From Nitrosarchaeum sp. (GTDB lineage Archaea > Thermoproteota > Nitrososphaeria > Nitrososphaerales > Nitrosopumilaceae), in assembly GCA_002737445.1 (NCBI GenBank), contig NSIR01000002.1, forward strand, positions 62,001 to 126,000: a stretch of DNA of 64,000 nucleotides, written 5' to 3'. Position 1 is the stretch's first letter; each line of letters begins with the position of its first letter. Position numbers and translations under genes: made by a program. Below, piece by piece: positions 26,359 to 35,065 of the stretch. The notes under the pieces were generated by a model. That model made no database searches, was not told the DNA's origin, and was given only the letters and a program-made list of their open reading frames with translations.

Positions 26359-26967
26359 CTACTTTAGTGTTTCAAGAATTGAAAGATTAATCAAATTAGT
26401 GATCATATGACCTTTTCGATTTATATCACGTTTTATTTGTTCACAATAATTATTTACACTCTGATGATTTTTTTCCCCTGCAACTTCAAGAATTACAACA
26501 TTATGTGCATATGGAAAAGTGAATTTAGAGGGAATATTACAAAATGTTTCCAAATTAGCCAAACCTGCAATGCCAATTTTCTCTCTTTTTAAAAAGATAT
26601 TTGTAATGTCTTGATAATCATTTTTAGTTTCATCAATTTCTAAATAATAAACACTGATAAAATTTGTTTTTTCAAATACCCTCTCAAATAATTGATCATG
26701 AATGTTGAAAAGAAATGATGTTTTTTCTTGATTATGTTTGGTCAAATCCTCTTGGATATACTGACTATCTTTAAATTTTCCCAAAATGTAATGGTTTGTA
26801 GAATTTGGAAAATATAATTTAGATTCATTTGAAAATGTTCCAGTAACAAAATATAATGCTTCAATATTATCGGACGCTAACCAGTGGTCTTTTAATTTAA
26901 TAGATTCATGATTATGCAGGTAAGGAGAGCAAACATAACCAAAATGAGATAATTGTTGTACAGTCAA
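26359..26967 (-). CDS. Hypothetical protein of 202 aa
   Basis: This is a soluble protein without signal peptide or membrane helix and without a motif I recognise. It alternates beta-like segments ('YFVTGTF', 'FISVYYLEID', 'NVVILEVAG') with helices, which suggests a mixed alpha/beta fold. Its C-terminal part 'FPYAHNVVILEVAGEKNHQS' is the most conserved-looking section. It lies 35 bp upstream of the aIF5A gene in the same direction and may share its transcript. Confidence 0.65.
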   Translation of the reverse strand: MTVQQLSHFGYVCSPYLHNHESIKLKDHWLASDNIEALYFVTGTFSNESKLYFPNSTNHYILGKFKDSQYIQEDLTKHNQEKTSFLFNIHDQLFERVFEKTNFISVYYLEIDETKNDYQDITNIFLKREKIGIAGLANLETFCNIPSKFTFPYAHNVVILEVAGEKNHQSVNNYCEQIKRDINRKGHMITNLINLSILETLK

Positions 26968-27081
26968 TCAAGTTCAATCGTAAAAATATGTATTTATGCG
27001 TATAGTAAGTAGGCACGATCATCAAGCAAATTAGTCAATCTTCGATAGTTTTTTAATACTAGAAGACTTCGTTTTTTTTGT

Positions 27082-27208
27082 CCCAAGCTAGCTCAGCCTG
27101 GTAGAGCTTCCGGCTGTAGTTGTTGGCTTTAGATGGCTGACCAAATAGCAGCATATCAGGCATACAGAAACCGGGTTGTCGAAGGTTCAATTCCTTCGCT
27201 TGGGACCA
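27082..27208 (+). tRNA. tRNA-Tyr (GUA) with a 50-nt intron
   Basis: The acceptor arms cccaagc (27082-27088) and gcttggg (27198-27204) are followed by discriminator A and an encoded CCA (27206-27208). The C1-G72 pair is the archaeal tRNA-Tyr identity feature. The anticodon stem tccgg (27109-27113) pairs with ccggg (27171-27175) only after removal of an intron at about 27120-27169, the canonical 37/38 position. The anticodon GTA is at 27116-27118. The T stem gaagg/ccttc flanks ttcaatt. Confidence 0.95.
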
Positions 27209-27211
27209 CAG

Positions 27212-27219
27212 TTTTTTTT
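27212..27219 (+). terminator. T-tract terminator after tRNA-Tyr
   Basis: Eight consecutive T residues begin 4 bases after the tRNA CCA end. Short T-runs on the non-template strand are sufficient for archaeal RNA polymerase termination. Confidence 0.6.
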
Positions 27220-27297
27220 AATTTATAAAAATAATAAAAAATAGACAAATTTAAGAAAACAATGATGAACTCTTAAATTAATAAAAAGATCTATTGT

Positions 27298-27489
27298 CTA
27301 TGCTGTTTTTTTAACTTGTTGAGCGGCTGGTCCTTTTTGACCTTCACCGACTACAAACTCGACTTTATCGCCTTCATTGATGAATCCATCAACATCTGAT
27401 TTGTGGACGAATAGATCGTCACCAGATTCTCTTTCGATAAAACCAAAGCCTTTTGTGCGGTTGAACCACTTTACTGTGCCTTGTTCCAT
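27298..27489 (-). CDS. csp: Cold-shock domain protein
   Basis: This is a 63-aa single cold-shock OB-fold, an RNA/ssDNA-binding chaperone. RNP1 is 'KGFGFIER' at residues 13-20 and RNP2 is 'DLFVHKS' at 25-31. It starts '[14 protein letters not shown]', indistinguishable from bacterial CspA, which suggests old bacterial origin. It stands alone between tRNA-Tyr and aIF1A. Confidence 0.95.
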   Translation of the reverse strand: MEQGTVKWFNRTKGFGFIERESGDDLFVHKSDVDGFINEGDKVEFVVGEGQKGPAAQQVKKTA

Positions 27490-27598
27490 TGTTGTGGTAG
27501 AAAATTATTCCGTATATTAAGATAAGTTATCAACATAGATTGAACAATTACAAGTAGAAATAAAGTAAATTGGAACTAAAGTAGGGATAAAAATCAGC

Positions 27599-27910
27599 CT
27601 AGAAGTCTTTTGGAATATGGTTATTGTTTTTTAGCCATTCCATTTGAGGTAAGGTAAATCTCCAAACAATATCACCGTTTGTCTCTTTTTTAAAATCCCA
27701 GGGAGCAATTATCACAATATCGTTATCACGAATCCATACTCTACGCTTTAATTTTCCTCTAATTCTACCTCTGCGAGTAAGACCATCAGTACATTTTATC
27801 ATGACATTTTCACCGCCAAGCATTTTCAGCACCCTACCAAAAAGCTCGCCTTCTTCAGGTAGACGCATTTCTTTTAATTCACTTTCATTTTTTACTTGAC
27901 GCTTACCCAT
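27599..27910 (-). CDS. eif1a: Translation initiation factor aIF1A
   Basis: This OB-fold factor binds the 30S A site during initiation. The 103-aa protein shows 'MRLPEEGELFGRVLKMLGGE', 'CTDGLTRRGRIRGKLKRRVW' and 'VIIAPWDFK', all typical of the eIF1A/IF1-like core. Bases 27911-28040 upstream contain a TATA-like stretch for this gene or for the divergent one. Confidence 0.93.
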   Translation of the reverse strand: MGKRQVKNESELKEMRLPEEGELFGRVLKMLGGENVMIKCTDGLTRRGRIRGKLKRRVWIRDNDIVIIAPWDFKKETNGDIVWRFTLPQMEWLKNNNHIPKDF

Positions 27911-28040
27911 GGCATATTATACAATTATGAGCATATAAATTGATTAAATCCAAAACTTGATAACTATTTTTCTTGAAAAACTATCATCACAGCCATTTTT
28001 CAAAAATCATGAGTGATAATTAATACAAATTTTCATAAAT

Positions 28041-28646
28041 TTGAAATGGAATGAATTTATTTATGCAAGTAAAAAGTATGATATGGAATTTAGATGCATA
28101 CAAGACTGTTCTCAGTGTTGTGTTGAACGAGAATATTATCCTAGTAAAAAATTTGGCAAGATTGGAGTTTTGATATTACCAGAAGAAAAAGAAAGAATTG
28201 AAGAACTTGCAAAAATAAATGGGTTAAAAATTACAATTTTACCAAGAATTGGAATTTCTAAAGAAAAGAATTACGCCCCTACAGAAATATTAGCATATCA
28301 ATTAATGGGAAAAGAAAAAAATGGAAACACATGTCCGTTTCTTGATACAGATACTTTTACTAGATCACCGCATGGAGGATTTCCATGCAAAATATACAAG
28401 GACAGACCTCTTGCATGTATGACGTATCCACTAATAGAATTAAATCCAATTACACTTGATTCAAAATGTAAATTTTGTAAAGAACATGGTTCAGCTGATC
28501 AGAATTTAAATTCAGAAATGGAAACACTTTTACAAATTAAAAATAAAATGAATACAGATGCTCCAGTAATATGGAGATTTGCCACTGGTGTTGGTGAGGA
28601 ATCAGATAGTAATCAAATAGAAACAGGTTGGGTTTTAGAAAAATAA
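28041..28646 (+). CDS. YkgJ/UPF0153-type cysteine-cluster protein
   Basis: This 201-aa protein has the metal-binding cysteine pattern of the YkgJ family: 'CIQDCSQCC' near residue 19, then 'CPFLD', 'CKIYKDRPLACMTYPL' and 'CKFCKEHG'. These proteins probably bind zinc or an Fe-S cluster; function is unknown. I take TTG 28041 as start, but ATG 28080 ('MEFRCIQ') would also keep the whole domain. Confidence 0.75.
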   Translation: MKWNEFIYASKKYDMEFRCIQDCSQCCVEREYYPSKKFGKIGVLILPEEKERIEELAKINGLKITILPRIGISKEKNYAPTEILAYQLMGKEKNGNTCPFLDTDTFTRSPHGGFPCKIYKDRPLACMTYPLIELNPITLDSKCKFCKEHGSADQNLNSEMETLLQIKNKMNTDAPVIWRFATGVGEESDSNQIETGWVLEK

Positions 28647-28664
28647 ATTAAATGTAAATTTTAT

Positions 28665-29717
28665 CTAGGGATTAATTACAGCGCGACCGATTATTTTTCG
28701 TGCCTTGAGATCATTTAATGCAGAATTTGCATCACCAAGAGAATATCTTTTTGAAATCATTGGATTAATGATCCCCTTTCTTGCAAGATTCAATAATTCT
28801 ACCATGTCACTATAATTTCCAGTGTATGCACCCTGAATTGTAATAGATTTGAGTGGAATTGTGACAAGAGATAGTTCAAGTGAGCCGCCAAACAAACCAA
28901 CTAAAACAAGATTTCCTCTTTTTCTTAAAACAGTCAATCCCATTTTTGCAGTTAGTGGCGCATTTACAAAATCAACTACACTGTCAGCGCCTTTACCATT
29001 ACAAATTGAGATTATTTTTTCAGCAGTATCAGGATCTTTAGAATTTATAATAAAATCTGCACCCATTTCTTTTGCGATATTCAATTTTTGTTCATCAATA
29101 TCAACACAGATTATTTTTGATTTAGTAACATATTTTGCAATTTGCACACCCATCAAACCCAATCCACCAGCCCCAATTATTACAAGAAATTCTGGAAAAT
29201 TTTGATTTGATTTTTTTATTGCAGTATAAGCTGTAAGGCCAGAACATGCTAATGAAGTAGCAGATTCAGGATCTACACCGTCTAATTTTGCTAAATATTT
29301 GAAATGGGGAATAAGAGAATAATCAGAATAGCCACCGTCTTGAAAAACACCTAGTGATTTTGGAGCGTCACATAAATTTTCATTTTCAACTTTACATGCA
29401 GGGCACTGACCGCATCCGACCCATGGATAAACTAAGACTTGATCGCCTTTTGCATATCCCTTAACATTATCTCCAAATTCTTCAACAGTGCCAACTATTT
29501 CATGCCCAGGTGTAACAGGATACTTTACACCTCTATCCGTAACTTTCATGAATTTACCATCACCCAAATCATATCCACCTTCCCACAAATGTAAATCACT
29601 ATGGCATACGCCTACAGATTTGACTTTAACGAGTACTTGTGTGCCAATTGGTATAGGAGTATCTATTTCTACAAATTGTAATGGCTCGTTAGGACCTATG
29701 ATCCTACTAGATTTCAT
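28665..29717 (-). CDS. Zinc-dependent alcohol dehydrogenase (MDR family)
   Basis: This cytosolic NAD(P)-dependent oxidoreductase has about 350 aa from ATG 29717, preferred over 29741 because it removes a non-conserved octapeptide. The catalytic zinc ligands are in 'GVCHSDLHLWE' and 'TPGHEIVG'. The structural zinc is held by four Cys in 'CGQCPACKVENENLC', and the Rossmann motif is 'IIGAGGLGLMG'. Enzymes of this kind are candidates for semialdehyde reduction in the 3-hydroxypropionate/4-hydroxybutyrate cycle, but the substrate cannot be read here. Confidence 0.88.
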   Translation of the reverse strand: MKSSRIIGPNEPLQFVEIDTPIPIGTQVLVKVKSVGVCHSDLHLWEGGYDLGDGKFMKVTDRGVKYPVTPGHEIVGTVEEFGDNVKGYAKGDQVLVYPWVGCGQCPACKVENENLCDAPKSLGVFQDGGYSDYSLIPHFKYLAKLDGVDPESATSLACSGLTAYTAIKKSNQNFPEFLVIIGAGGLGLMGVQIAKYVTKSKIICVDIDEQKLNIAKEMGADFIINSKDPDTAEKIISICNGKGADSVVDFVNAPLTAKMGLTVLRKRGNLVLVGLFGGSLELSLVTIPLKSITIQGAYTGNYSDMVELLNLARKGIINPMISKRYSLGDANSALNDLKARKIIGRAVINP

Positions 29718-29813
29718 AAAGTGGAAATTGAATCTTAACAATATAAGAGTTGACAGAATAAGAGAGAAAAATAGAGCCCTTAGATATTATTGAATTATAA
29801 AAAAAGTTAGTCT

Positions 29814-30488
29814 GTGAGTGAAGAGCAATCTCCAGATAGTATTTCGCAAGCACCGGTAAATATTCTATTTAATCCCACAACAATTGCCAAAAAAGATGTT
29901 TGGGATATTGATCTTATTCAAATTCTCAATTTACTAATAAGAATTCTTGAAAAAAGCGAAAGAAAAGATCTCAGAGTTGCAGGAATGGCTGCATTATCTT
30001 CTGCATTAATTTACAGAATGAAGGTAGAAAGTATTTTTGCGTTACAACGTGCAGCACTTGAAAAAAAGCCCATCAGACAAAGAACCGATGTAGATATTGA
30101 ATTAATTGATATGCCATATAGACACGAATCAACGTATCCTGTTTCACTAGATGATTTATTGGGACTATTACAAAATTTAATTGGAACTATAGCCAACCCA
30201 CAATCTAGAAGAAATAGATTAGAAATAGAACCATTTGAAGCCCCAAATTTTCAAGAATTCTTTATTTCACTTGAAAATATTATTGGTAAATATGAAGAGT
30301 TGATTATTAAAAAAATATCAGAATTAGGACATGGTATGCTTCAAGATATAGTAAAAGACCTAGATCAGATAGATTCCATTAGATGCTTTTTTGCAATATT
30401 ATTTTTAGCAAGAGATGAGAAAGTGGATTTAGAGCAAATAGATGAAGATATAAAAATAATTTTGATAAAAGAAAAATTAACTGTTTGA
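29814..30488 (+). CDS. scpA: Segregation and condensation protein A (kleisin)
   Basis: This is the kleisin subunit that bridges SMC heads. The 224-aa protein begins with 'SISQAPVNILFNPTTIAKKDVWDIDLIQIL' (quoted here only as landmarks SISQAPVN and DVWDIDLIQIL), contains the ScpA-like helical 'RVAGMAALSSALIYRMKVE', and ends in a winged-helix region ('FFAILFLARDEKVDLEQ'). The start is a GTG. scpB follows after 52 bp, the standard partner arrangement. Confidence 0.82.
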   Translation: MSEEQSPDSISQAPVNILFNPTTIAKKDVWDIDLIQILNLLIRILEKSERKDLRVAGMAALSSALIYRMKVESIFALQRAALEKKPIRQRTDVDIELIDMPYRHESTYPVSLDDLLGLLQNLIGTIANPQSRRNRLEIEPFEAPNFQEFFISLENIIGKYEELIIKKISELGHGMLQDIVKDLDQIDSIRCFFAILFLARDEKVDLEQIDEDIKIILIKEKLTV

Positions 30489-30540
30489 TAAAAATGAAGA
30501 AAAAATTTCTTAAGGGCATGTTACATGGAGAAATGAATAA

Positions 30541-31119
30541 TTGACAAAAATCGAAATAAATGATGAGGCAACTGCAAAAATTGAAGCGGTGCTTTACTCT
30601 TCAGGAAGACCTCTAAAAATTGAAGAATTAATCAGAGCCTCAGGCACAGAATCTCGAACAAAGACGCTGGAGATACTAAATGAAATTATGAAAAAAACAA
30701 AGACCGCATTCAAAGCACTTGAAGTTGTAATACTTCCAGATGGATCATATGTATTTCAATTAAAACCAGAATACAGTTCATCAATCAAAAGATATGCATC
30801 AAAACCCATTCTTCCAAATGCAACACTCAAAACATTATCATATATTGCATACATGCAACCGATTTCATCAAAACAACTTGTAGAAACAAGAGGTTCTGGA
30901 GTGTACGATCACCTCAAAGAATTACGACAGCTTGATTTTATCACTCATCAAAATGTAGGTAGATTAAAAATTTACAATACAACTGAAAAATTCCAAAAAT
31001 ATTTTGGCATACAGGGTGATGTAGAAAATCTAAAACAAAGGTTATTTTCTAAAGTAAGAAAAACAGCAAAGTTATCAGAATCAAATTCTGCACCAGAATT
31101 AGACACTAAACTTTATTGA
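30541..31119 (+). CDS. scpB: Segregation and condensation protein B
   Basis: This tandem winged-helix protein binds the kleisin. The 192-aa protein shows 'KIEAVLYSSGRPLKIEELIR' at the N-terminus and 'TLSYIAYMQPISSKQLVETR' then 'VYDHLKELRQLDFI' in the second winged helix. It starts at a TTG (30541), since the nearby ATG is immediately followed by a stop. It pairs with scpA. Confidence 0.88.
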   Translation: MTKIEINDEATAKIEAVLYSSGRPLKIEELIRASGTESRTKTLEILNEIMKKTKTAFKALEVVILPDGSYVFQLKPEYSSSIKRYASKPILPNATLKTLSYIAYMQPISSKQLVETRGSGVYDHLKELRQLDFITHQNVGRLKIYNTTEKFQKYFGIQGDVENLKQRLFSKVRKTAKLSESNSAPELDTKLY

Positions 31120-31183
31120 GTGTTTTACTCTCAAGCCTAACTTTTTGCGTTTTGTATAAATTAGAGTGATAAAAACAGGATTC

Positions 31184-31564
31184 GTGCGAAAATCAGTAGA
31201 AAATCTTGCAACTAGTAAAATAACTGGTGGTCGAAGACATCCTGCAAGAATTAGAAGAAAATATGAAATTGATAGATATCCAAATGAATCAGTGACAGGA
31301 GCTCAAGTTACAATAACACGAAGAGTTAGAGGGAATAATACAAAAACAGCTTTGAAAACAATTGATTTTGTTAATTTATCAACAGGTGATTCCAAAGTAA
31401 AGAAAATAAAAATTATCAAAGTTTTAGAAAATTCTACAAATAATGATTATCAAAGAAGAGGCATCATTACAAAAGGTGCAATATTAGATACAGAAGCAGG
31501 GAAATGCAGAGTAGTATCTAAACCAGGACAAATAGGAATAGTTAACGCCGTTTTAATAAAGTGA
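31184..31564 (+). CDS. rps8e: 30S ribosomal protein S8e
   Basis: This is an archaeal/eukaryotic small-subunit protein, about 126 aa. 'SKITGGRRHPARIRRKYEI' near the N-terminus and 'NNDYQRRGIITKGAILDTEAG' are typical of S8e. I choose GTG 31184 over GTG 31166 because a TATA box (31154-31162) centred 26 bp upstream fits leaderless transcription from 31184. The gene precedes SRP19 by 4 bp. Confidence 0.88.
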   Translation: MRKSVENLATSKITGGRRHPARIRRKYEIDRYPNESVTGAQVTITRRVRGNNTKTALKTIDFVNLSTGDSKVKKIKIIKVLENSTNNDYQRRGIITKGAILDTEAGKCRVVSKPGQIGIVNAVLIK

Positions 31565-31568
31565 TTAA

Positions 31569-31868
31569 ATGAAAGATTACGAGCATGTCGTAATCTGGTT
31601 GGATTATTTTAACAAGACATTACCAAGAGCCAAAGGGCGCAGATTAGAAAAAGAAAAATGTGTTTTTGATCCTTCATTAAAGGAATTAACCGAAGCTGCA
31701 CAGGCAGCAGGATTTCAAATTACAGAGACAGACGACAAAGTAAGATTTCCAAAAAGACCCTATGTAAGGTCAGGCTACATAGTGTTGCCAAAAGGATCCA
31801 CTAAGACAATTATTCTTAACAAAATTTCTCAAAAATTGATTTTAAAAAGGGCCAAGCAAACAAAATAA
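31569..31868 (+). CDS. srp19: Signal recognition particle 19 kDa protein
   Basis: SRP19 binds 7S RNA and prepares it for SRP54. The 99-aa protein shows 'VVIWLDYFNKTLPRAKGRRL', 'DPSLKELTEAAQAAGF' and 'RPYVRSGYIVLP', all family landmarks. It belongs to an operon-like series S8e-SRP19-Gar1-TFB. The 7S RNA itself is not in the window. Confidence 0.94.
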   Translation: MKDYEHVVIWLDYFNKTLPRAKGRRLEKEKCVFDPSLKELTEAAQAAGFQITETDDKVRFPKRPYVRSGYIVLPKGSTKTIILNKISQKLILKRAKQTK

Positions 31869-31963
31869 AATCAATTCTAGCTCTTAGCTAAACTAAAGCT
31901 GACAGAAGTACATGATAAGAATATGATCGCTAGTATTTCTAATTGCAGGAGGTAGGTGAAATA

Positions 31964-32209
31964 TTGCACTTAGCCGCGAGTGGCAGAGTGATTATTCAAC
32001 TAACTAGTAAGTTAGCTGAAGGACAATTACTCTGTGACGAGACAGGTACTAAGGTAGCAAAAGTAATGGAACTAATTGGTCCAATAAAAAGACCGTTTGC
32101 GTCAGCAATTCCATTAACAAATAATATAGAAAAATTCATTGGCAAAAGTGTTTTTGCCTTAGATTATTCCACTGCAAATACACAAAAATTCAGGAGAAGA
32201 AAAAAATGA
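31964..32209 (+). CDS. gar1: H/ACA RNP component Gar1
   Basis: Gar1 is a beta-barrel subunit of the archaeal pseudouridylation RNP. The protein reads 'HLAASGRVIIQLTSKLAEGQ' and 'VMELIGPIKRPFASAIPL'. I start it at TTG 31964: 'ggaggt' at 31948-31953 and 'aggtga' just after it form a good ribosome binding site, whereas the alternative TTG 31943 lies upstream of that site. The protein is then 81 aa. The stop overlaps the TFB start (ATGA). Confidence 0.85.
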   Translation: MHLAASGRVIIQLTSKLAEGQLLCDETGTKVAKVMELIGPIKRPFASAIPLTNNIEKFIGKSVFALDYSTANTQKFRRRKK

Positions 32210-33162
32210 ACATACTAGAACCTCAAAGCTGTTCTGAATGTCAATCTTCATTATTAGTTGATGATGTTCAGAGTGGTGAAATAATCTGCTCTGGTTGCGG
32301 CATAGTAGTCGCAGATCAGATTGTAGATTATGGTCCAGAGACAAAAGGTACAACAGAGGATGGTAAAAATCTAGCAAGAGCGTCAGGACAGACAACATAT
32401 TCTCAACATGATTTGGGAATAACAACTGAGATATCAACAAGTACAAGAGACTTTAGTGGAAAAATGATTAATCATCAAGTTGCAAATCAAATGAACAATC
32501 TAAGAAAATGGCAACAGAGGGTTAGGGTATCCACACCAAGAGAAAGACGATTAGCAAATGTTTTATCTAAAATGGGTGAAACATGTGACAGTCTAAATCT
32601 TTCAAAAAACGTCTTGGAAACTGCCTCTATGATATACAGAAATTTGGATGGACATATTGATGTAAAGGGAAAATCCGTAGCAAGTATCACAGTTGCTACA
32701 ATTTACATGGCATGCAAACAATGTGATGTAGTAAGATCACTAGAAGAAATTTGCAGAGGAATATGTGCACCAAAAGATGTCAAGTCAAAAACAAAACTTG
32801 CAGCAAAATATTTTAGAACCATGGTAATGGAGATGGGTCAATTAAGTGCCCCGATAGTTACTATGAACAAATACATCTCAAAAATAGCTAACATGACACA
32901 AACTGAAATTAGAGTTGAAAGACTAGCATTAGAAATTGCAGAAAAAACAAAAGACAGTAACATTGCAGATGGAAAAGCTCCAAATGGAATTGCTGCGGCA
33001 TACCTATACGTTGCCTCAGTTTTGCTAGGACAGAATGTCCTTCAAAGAGATGTCTCAAGTATTGCAGGTGTCACAGAAGTTACTATCAGAAATAGATGTA
33101 AGGAAATTCTAACATGTTACAAACTCAAAATTACCCTACGACCTTCTTTGGCCAAATTTTAA
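32206..33162 (+). CDS. tfb: Transcription initiation factor TFB (canonical)
   Basis: This general factor recruits RNA polymerase to TBP-TATA complexes. The 318-aa protein has a standard zinc ribbon (C-x2-C-x15-C-x2-C in 'CSECQ' ... 'CSGC'), a B-reader region and two cyclin repeats ('ASMIYRNLDG...', 'AAYLYVASVLLGQ'), ending in the DNA-binding 'EVTIRNRCKEIL'. Its ATG overlaps the end of gar1. Compare the second TFB at 53320, whose zinc ribbon is altered. Confidence 0.96.
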   Translation: MNILEPQSCSECQSSLLVDDVQSGEIICSGCGIVVADQIVDYGPETKGTTEDGKNLARASGQTTYSQHDLGITTEISTSTRDFSGKMINHQVANQMNNLRKWQQRVRVSTPRERRLANVLSKMGETCDSLNLSKNVLETASMIYRNLDGHIDVKGKSVASITVATIYMACKQCDVVRSLEEICRGICAPKDVKSKTKLAAKYFRTMVMEMGQLSAPIVTMNKYISKIANMTQTEIRVERLALEIAEKTKDSNIADGKAPNGIAAAYLYVASVLLGQNVLQRDVSSIAGVTEVTIRNRCKEILTCYKLKITLRPSLAKF

Positions 33163-33259
33163 TCACACCCCCTTTTTCATTTTATTTTACATATCAAAAA
33201 GTACATTAGGATTAGCTAAATTTCGTCGGCATTATATATAGAATAAAATAAATCGCTCC

Positions 33260-34030
33260 ATGGTAGTTTTAGAGATTATTGATCTTCATGTAACACGTGA
33301 AGGTAAAGAAATTCTCAAAGGAGTTAATTTGAAAACAGGTCCAGGAGAAGTACATGCCATAATGGGACCAAACGGTTCTGGAAAGAGCACCTTAGCATAC
33401 ACACTACTGGCACATCCAAAATATGAAGTTACAAAGGGAGATATTTTGCTAGACGGTGAAAGTATTTTGAAATTATCAGCAGATCAACGTGCAAAAAAAG
33501 GATTATTTTTAGGATTTCAATATCCAACAGAAGTATCAGGTGTGGGATTTTCACATTTTCTTAGAACAGCTTACAATTCACTTAGTAAAGCACTACAAGG
33601 AGAAGATAGAGAAGTATTCATCACAGTAAGAGAATTTCAAAAATATCTTAAAGAAAATTTGAATAAAGTTGGATTGAAAGAAGAATTTCTTTCAAGATAT
33701 CTCAATGAAGGATTTTCTGGAGGAGAGAAAAAACGTGCCGAAGTATTACAGATGGCAGTGTTAAAACCAATGATTTCAATTTTAGATGAACCAGATTCGG
33801 GATTAGACATAGACGCTGTCCAATCAGTAGCTAAAGCAATAAGTCAAGTTTCAGGAAAAGATGCAACCGTAATTATAATTACTCACTATGCAAGAATTTT
33901 AAAATTTTTAGATAAATTAGATTACGTACATGTCTTTGCTAGAGGTCAAGTTTTAAAAACAGGTGATGCATCCCTTGCAGATAAATTAGAAAGTGAGGGA
34001 TATGAATGGGTTTTAGAACAAAAATCATAG
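33260..34030 (+). CDS. sufC: Fe-S assembly ATPase SufC
   Basis: SufC is an ABC-type ATPase working with SufB and SufD in Fe-S cluster assembly in the cytosol. The 256-aa protein shows Walker A 'IMGPNGSGKSTLAYTLL', Q-loop 'GLFLGFQYPTEVSGV', signature 'LNEGFSGGEKKRAEVLQM' and Walker B 'ISILDEPDSGLDID'. TATA 'ttatatata' at 33232-33240 lies 24 bp upstream of the ATG, consistent with leaderless transcription. The other SUF genes are at 61.7-64.0 kb. Confidence 0.96.
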   Translation: MVVLEIIDLHVTREGKEILKGVNLKTGPGEVHAIMGPNGSGKSTLAYTLLAHPKYEVTKGDILLDGESILKLSADQRAKKGLFLGFQYPTEVSGVGFSHFLRTAYNSLSKALQGEDREVFITVREFQKYLKENLNKVGLKEEFLSRYLNEGFSGGEKKRAEVLQMAVLKPMISILDEPDSGLDIDAVQSVAKAISQVSGKDATVIIITHYARILKFLDKLDYVHVFARGQVLKTGDASLADKLESEGYEWVLEQKS

Positions 34031-34130
34031 TTATAGATATTTTTCAGACACATTGTTTAATTTTCAAAAATTAGGATAAATTAATTTTTAAAATTAATAA
34101 ATTTAAGGATAATAATTTCTTTAATCATAC

Positions 34131-34343
34131 ATCATATACAATGTAATTGTTGAATTTAACAGGGAATTTCTAGATATAAAGGAAAATCAGATTAGAATAG
34201 GGATTAAATTAAAACCAATCAAAGGTGAAGCAAATAAAGAAATTATAAAAAAAATAGCAAGACATTTTAAAATATCAACAACACAAGTTCAAATTAAATC
34301 AGGAATAAAATCTAAAGAAAAAATCATACAGATACAGGATTAA
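34131..34343 (+). CDS. DUF167 family protein with a non-standard start codon
   Basis: This small frame of about 70 aa matches the DUF167/YggU fold: 'GIKLKPIKGEANKEIIKKI' then 'HFKISTTQVQIKSG' and 'SKEKIIQIQ'. The conserved N-terminus is in frame back to about 34131, but no ATG, GTG or TTG occurs after the upstream stop (34122). A TATA-like 'atttaagga' centred near 34105 would place a leaderless start at ATC 34131 or ATA 34134. It may be a gene with an unusual initiator, or one that has lost its start. Confidence 0.65.
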   Translation: MIYNVIVEFNREFLDIKENQIRIGIKLKPIKGEANKEIIKKIARHFKISTTQVQIKSGIKSKEKIIQIQD

Positions 34344-34387
34344 AAAGTACAGTTTCCGTTTAAATATGGTTTAAAAAAATAGTGGTT

Positions 34388-35065
34388 ATGGACGAAAATG
34401 ATGATGAGAAATATTTTTTCAATTTCTCATTTTTTCAAATAGATCCAAAGTGGAGATGGATGGCAGATCTTGCAAAAGAAGAATCAGCAAAGGAAGTACA
34501 AAATATAATAAAAAATTCAGGTATAAAATTTAGGGCATATTCAACATTAGGACTACGTTCAGATGCAGATTTCTTATTTTGGTTTGCAGCAAAATCAATT
34601 GAAGAAATACAAAATGTAATTTCAAAATTATATTTAACAGTAATTGGAAAATACATAATTCCAACACATAGTTATGTTTCATGTACAAGACCTTCAATTT
34701 ATGTAAAAAAAGGTAAAACACTCGCATTTGTTTCAGGAGAAGAATCAAAAAAGTATGTGATTGTGTATCCGTTCACTAAAACAAGAGAGTGGTATTTGTT
34801 ATCTAAAGAAGAAAGACAGAAAATAATGAATGAGCATATTGAAATTAGTCAAAAATATCCAGAGATTGTTCTCAATACCACATACTCTTTTGGAATTGAT
34901 GACCAGGATTTCATGCTGGCTTTTGAAACTGACGATTTAAGAAATTTCCAAGATCTAATTATGGATTTGAGAGAAACCAAAGGATCTACTTTTGTTAAAG
35001 TTGACACCCCCATGTTAGTCTGTGTAAAAAAAGATATCATGAGTCTAATAGGAAGTTTAGGCTAG
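34388..35065 (+). CDS. Chlorite-dismutase-like haem protein (coproheme decarboxylase family)
   Basis: This protein of about 225 aa has the ferredoxin-like-dimer fold typical of the Cld/HemQ family. Landmarks are 'FNFSFFQIDPKWRWM', 'LRSDADFLFWFAAKS', 'YPFTKTREWYLLSKEERQKI', 'EIVLNTTYSFGIDDQDFMLA' and 'VDTPMLVCV'. Family members bind haem or coproheme. The adjacent haem genes (36.9-41 kb) support a haem-synthesis role. ATG 34388 is preferred to GTG 34382. It overlaps the next gene by one base. Confidence 0.85.
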   Translation: MDENDDEKYFFNFSFFQIDPKWRWMADLAKEESAKEVQNIIKNSGIKFRAYSTLGLRSDADFLFWFAAKSIEEIQNVISKLYLTVIGKYIIPTHSYVSCTRPSIYVKKGKTLAFVSGEESKKYVIVYPFTKTREWYLLSKEERQKIMNEHIEISQKYPEIVLNTTYSFGIDDQDFMLAFETDDLRNFQDLIMDLRETKGSTFVKVDTPMLVCVKKDIMSLIGSLG

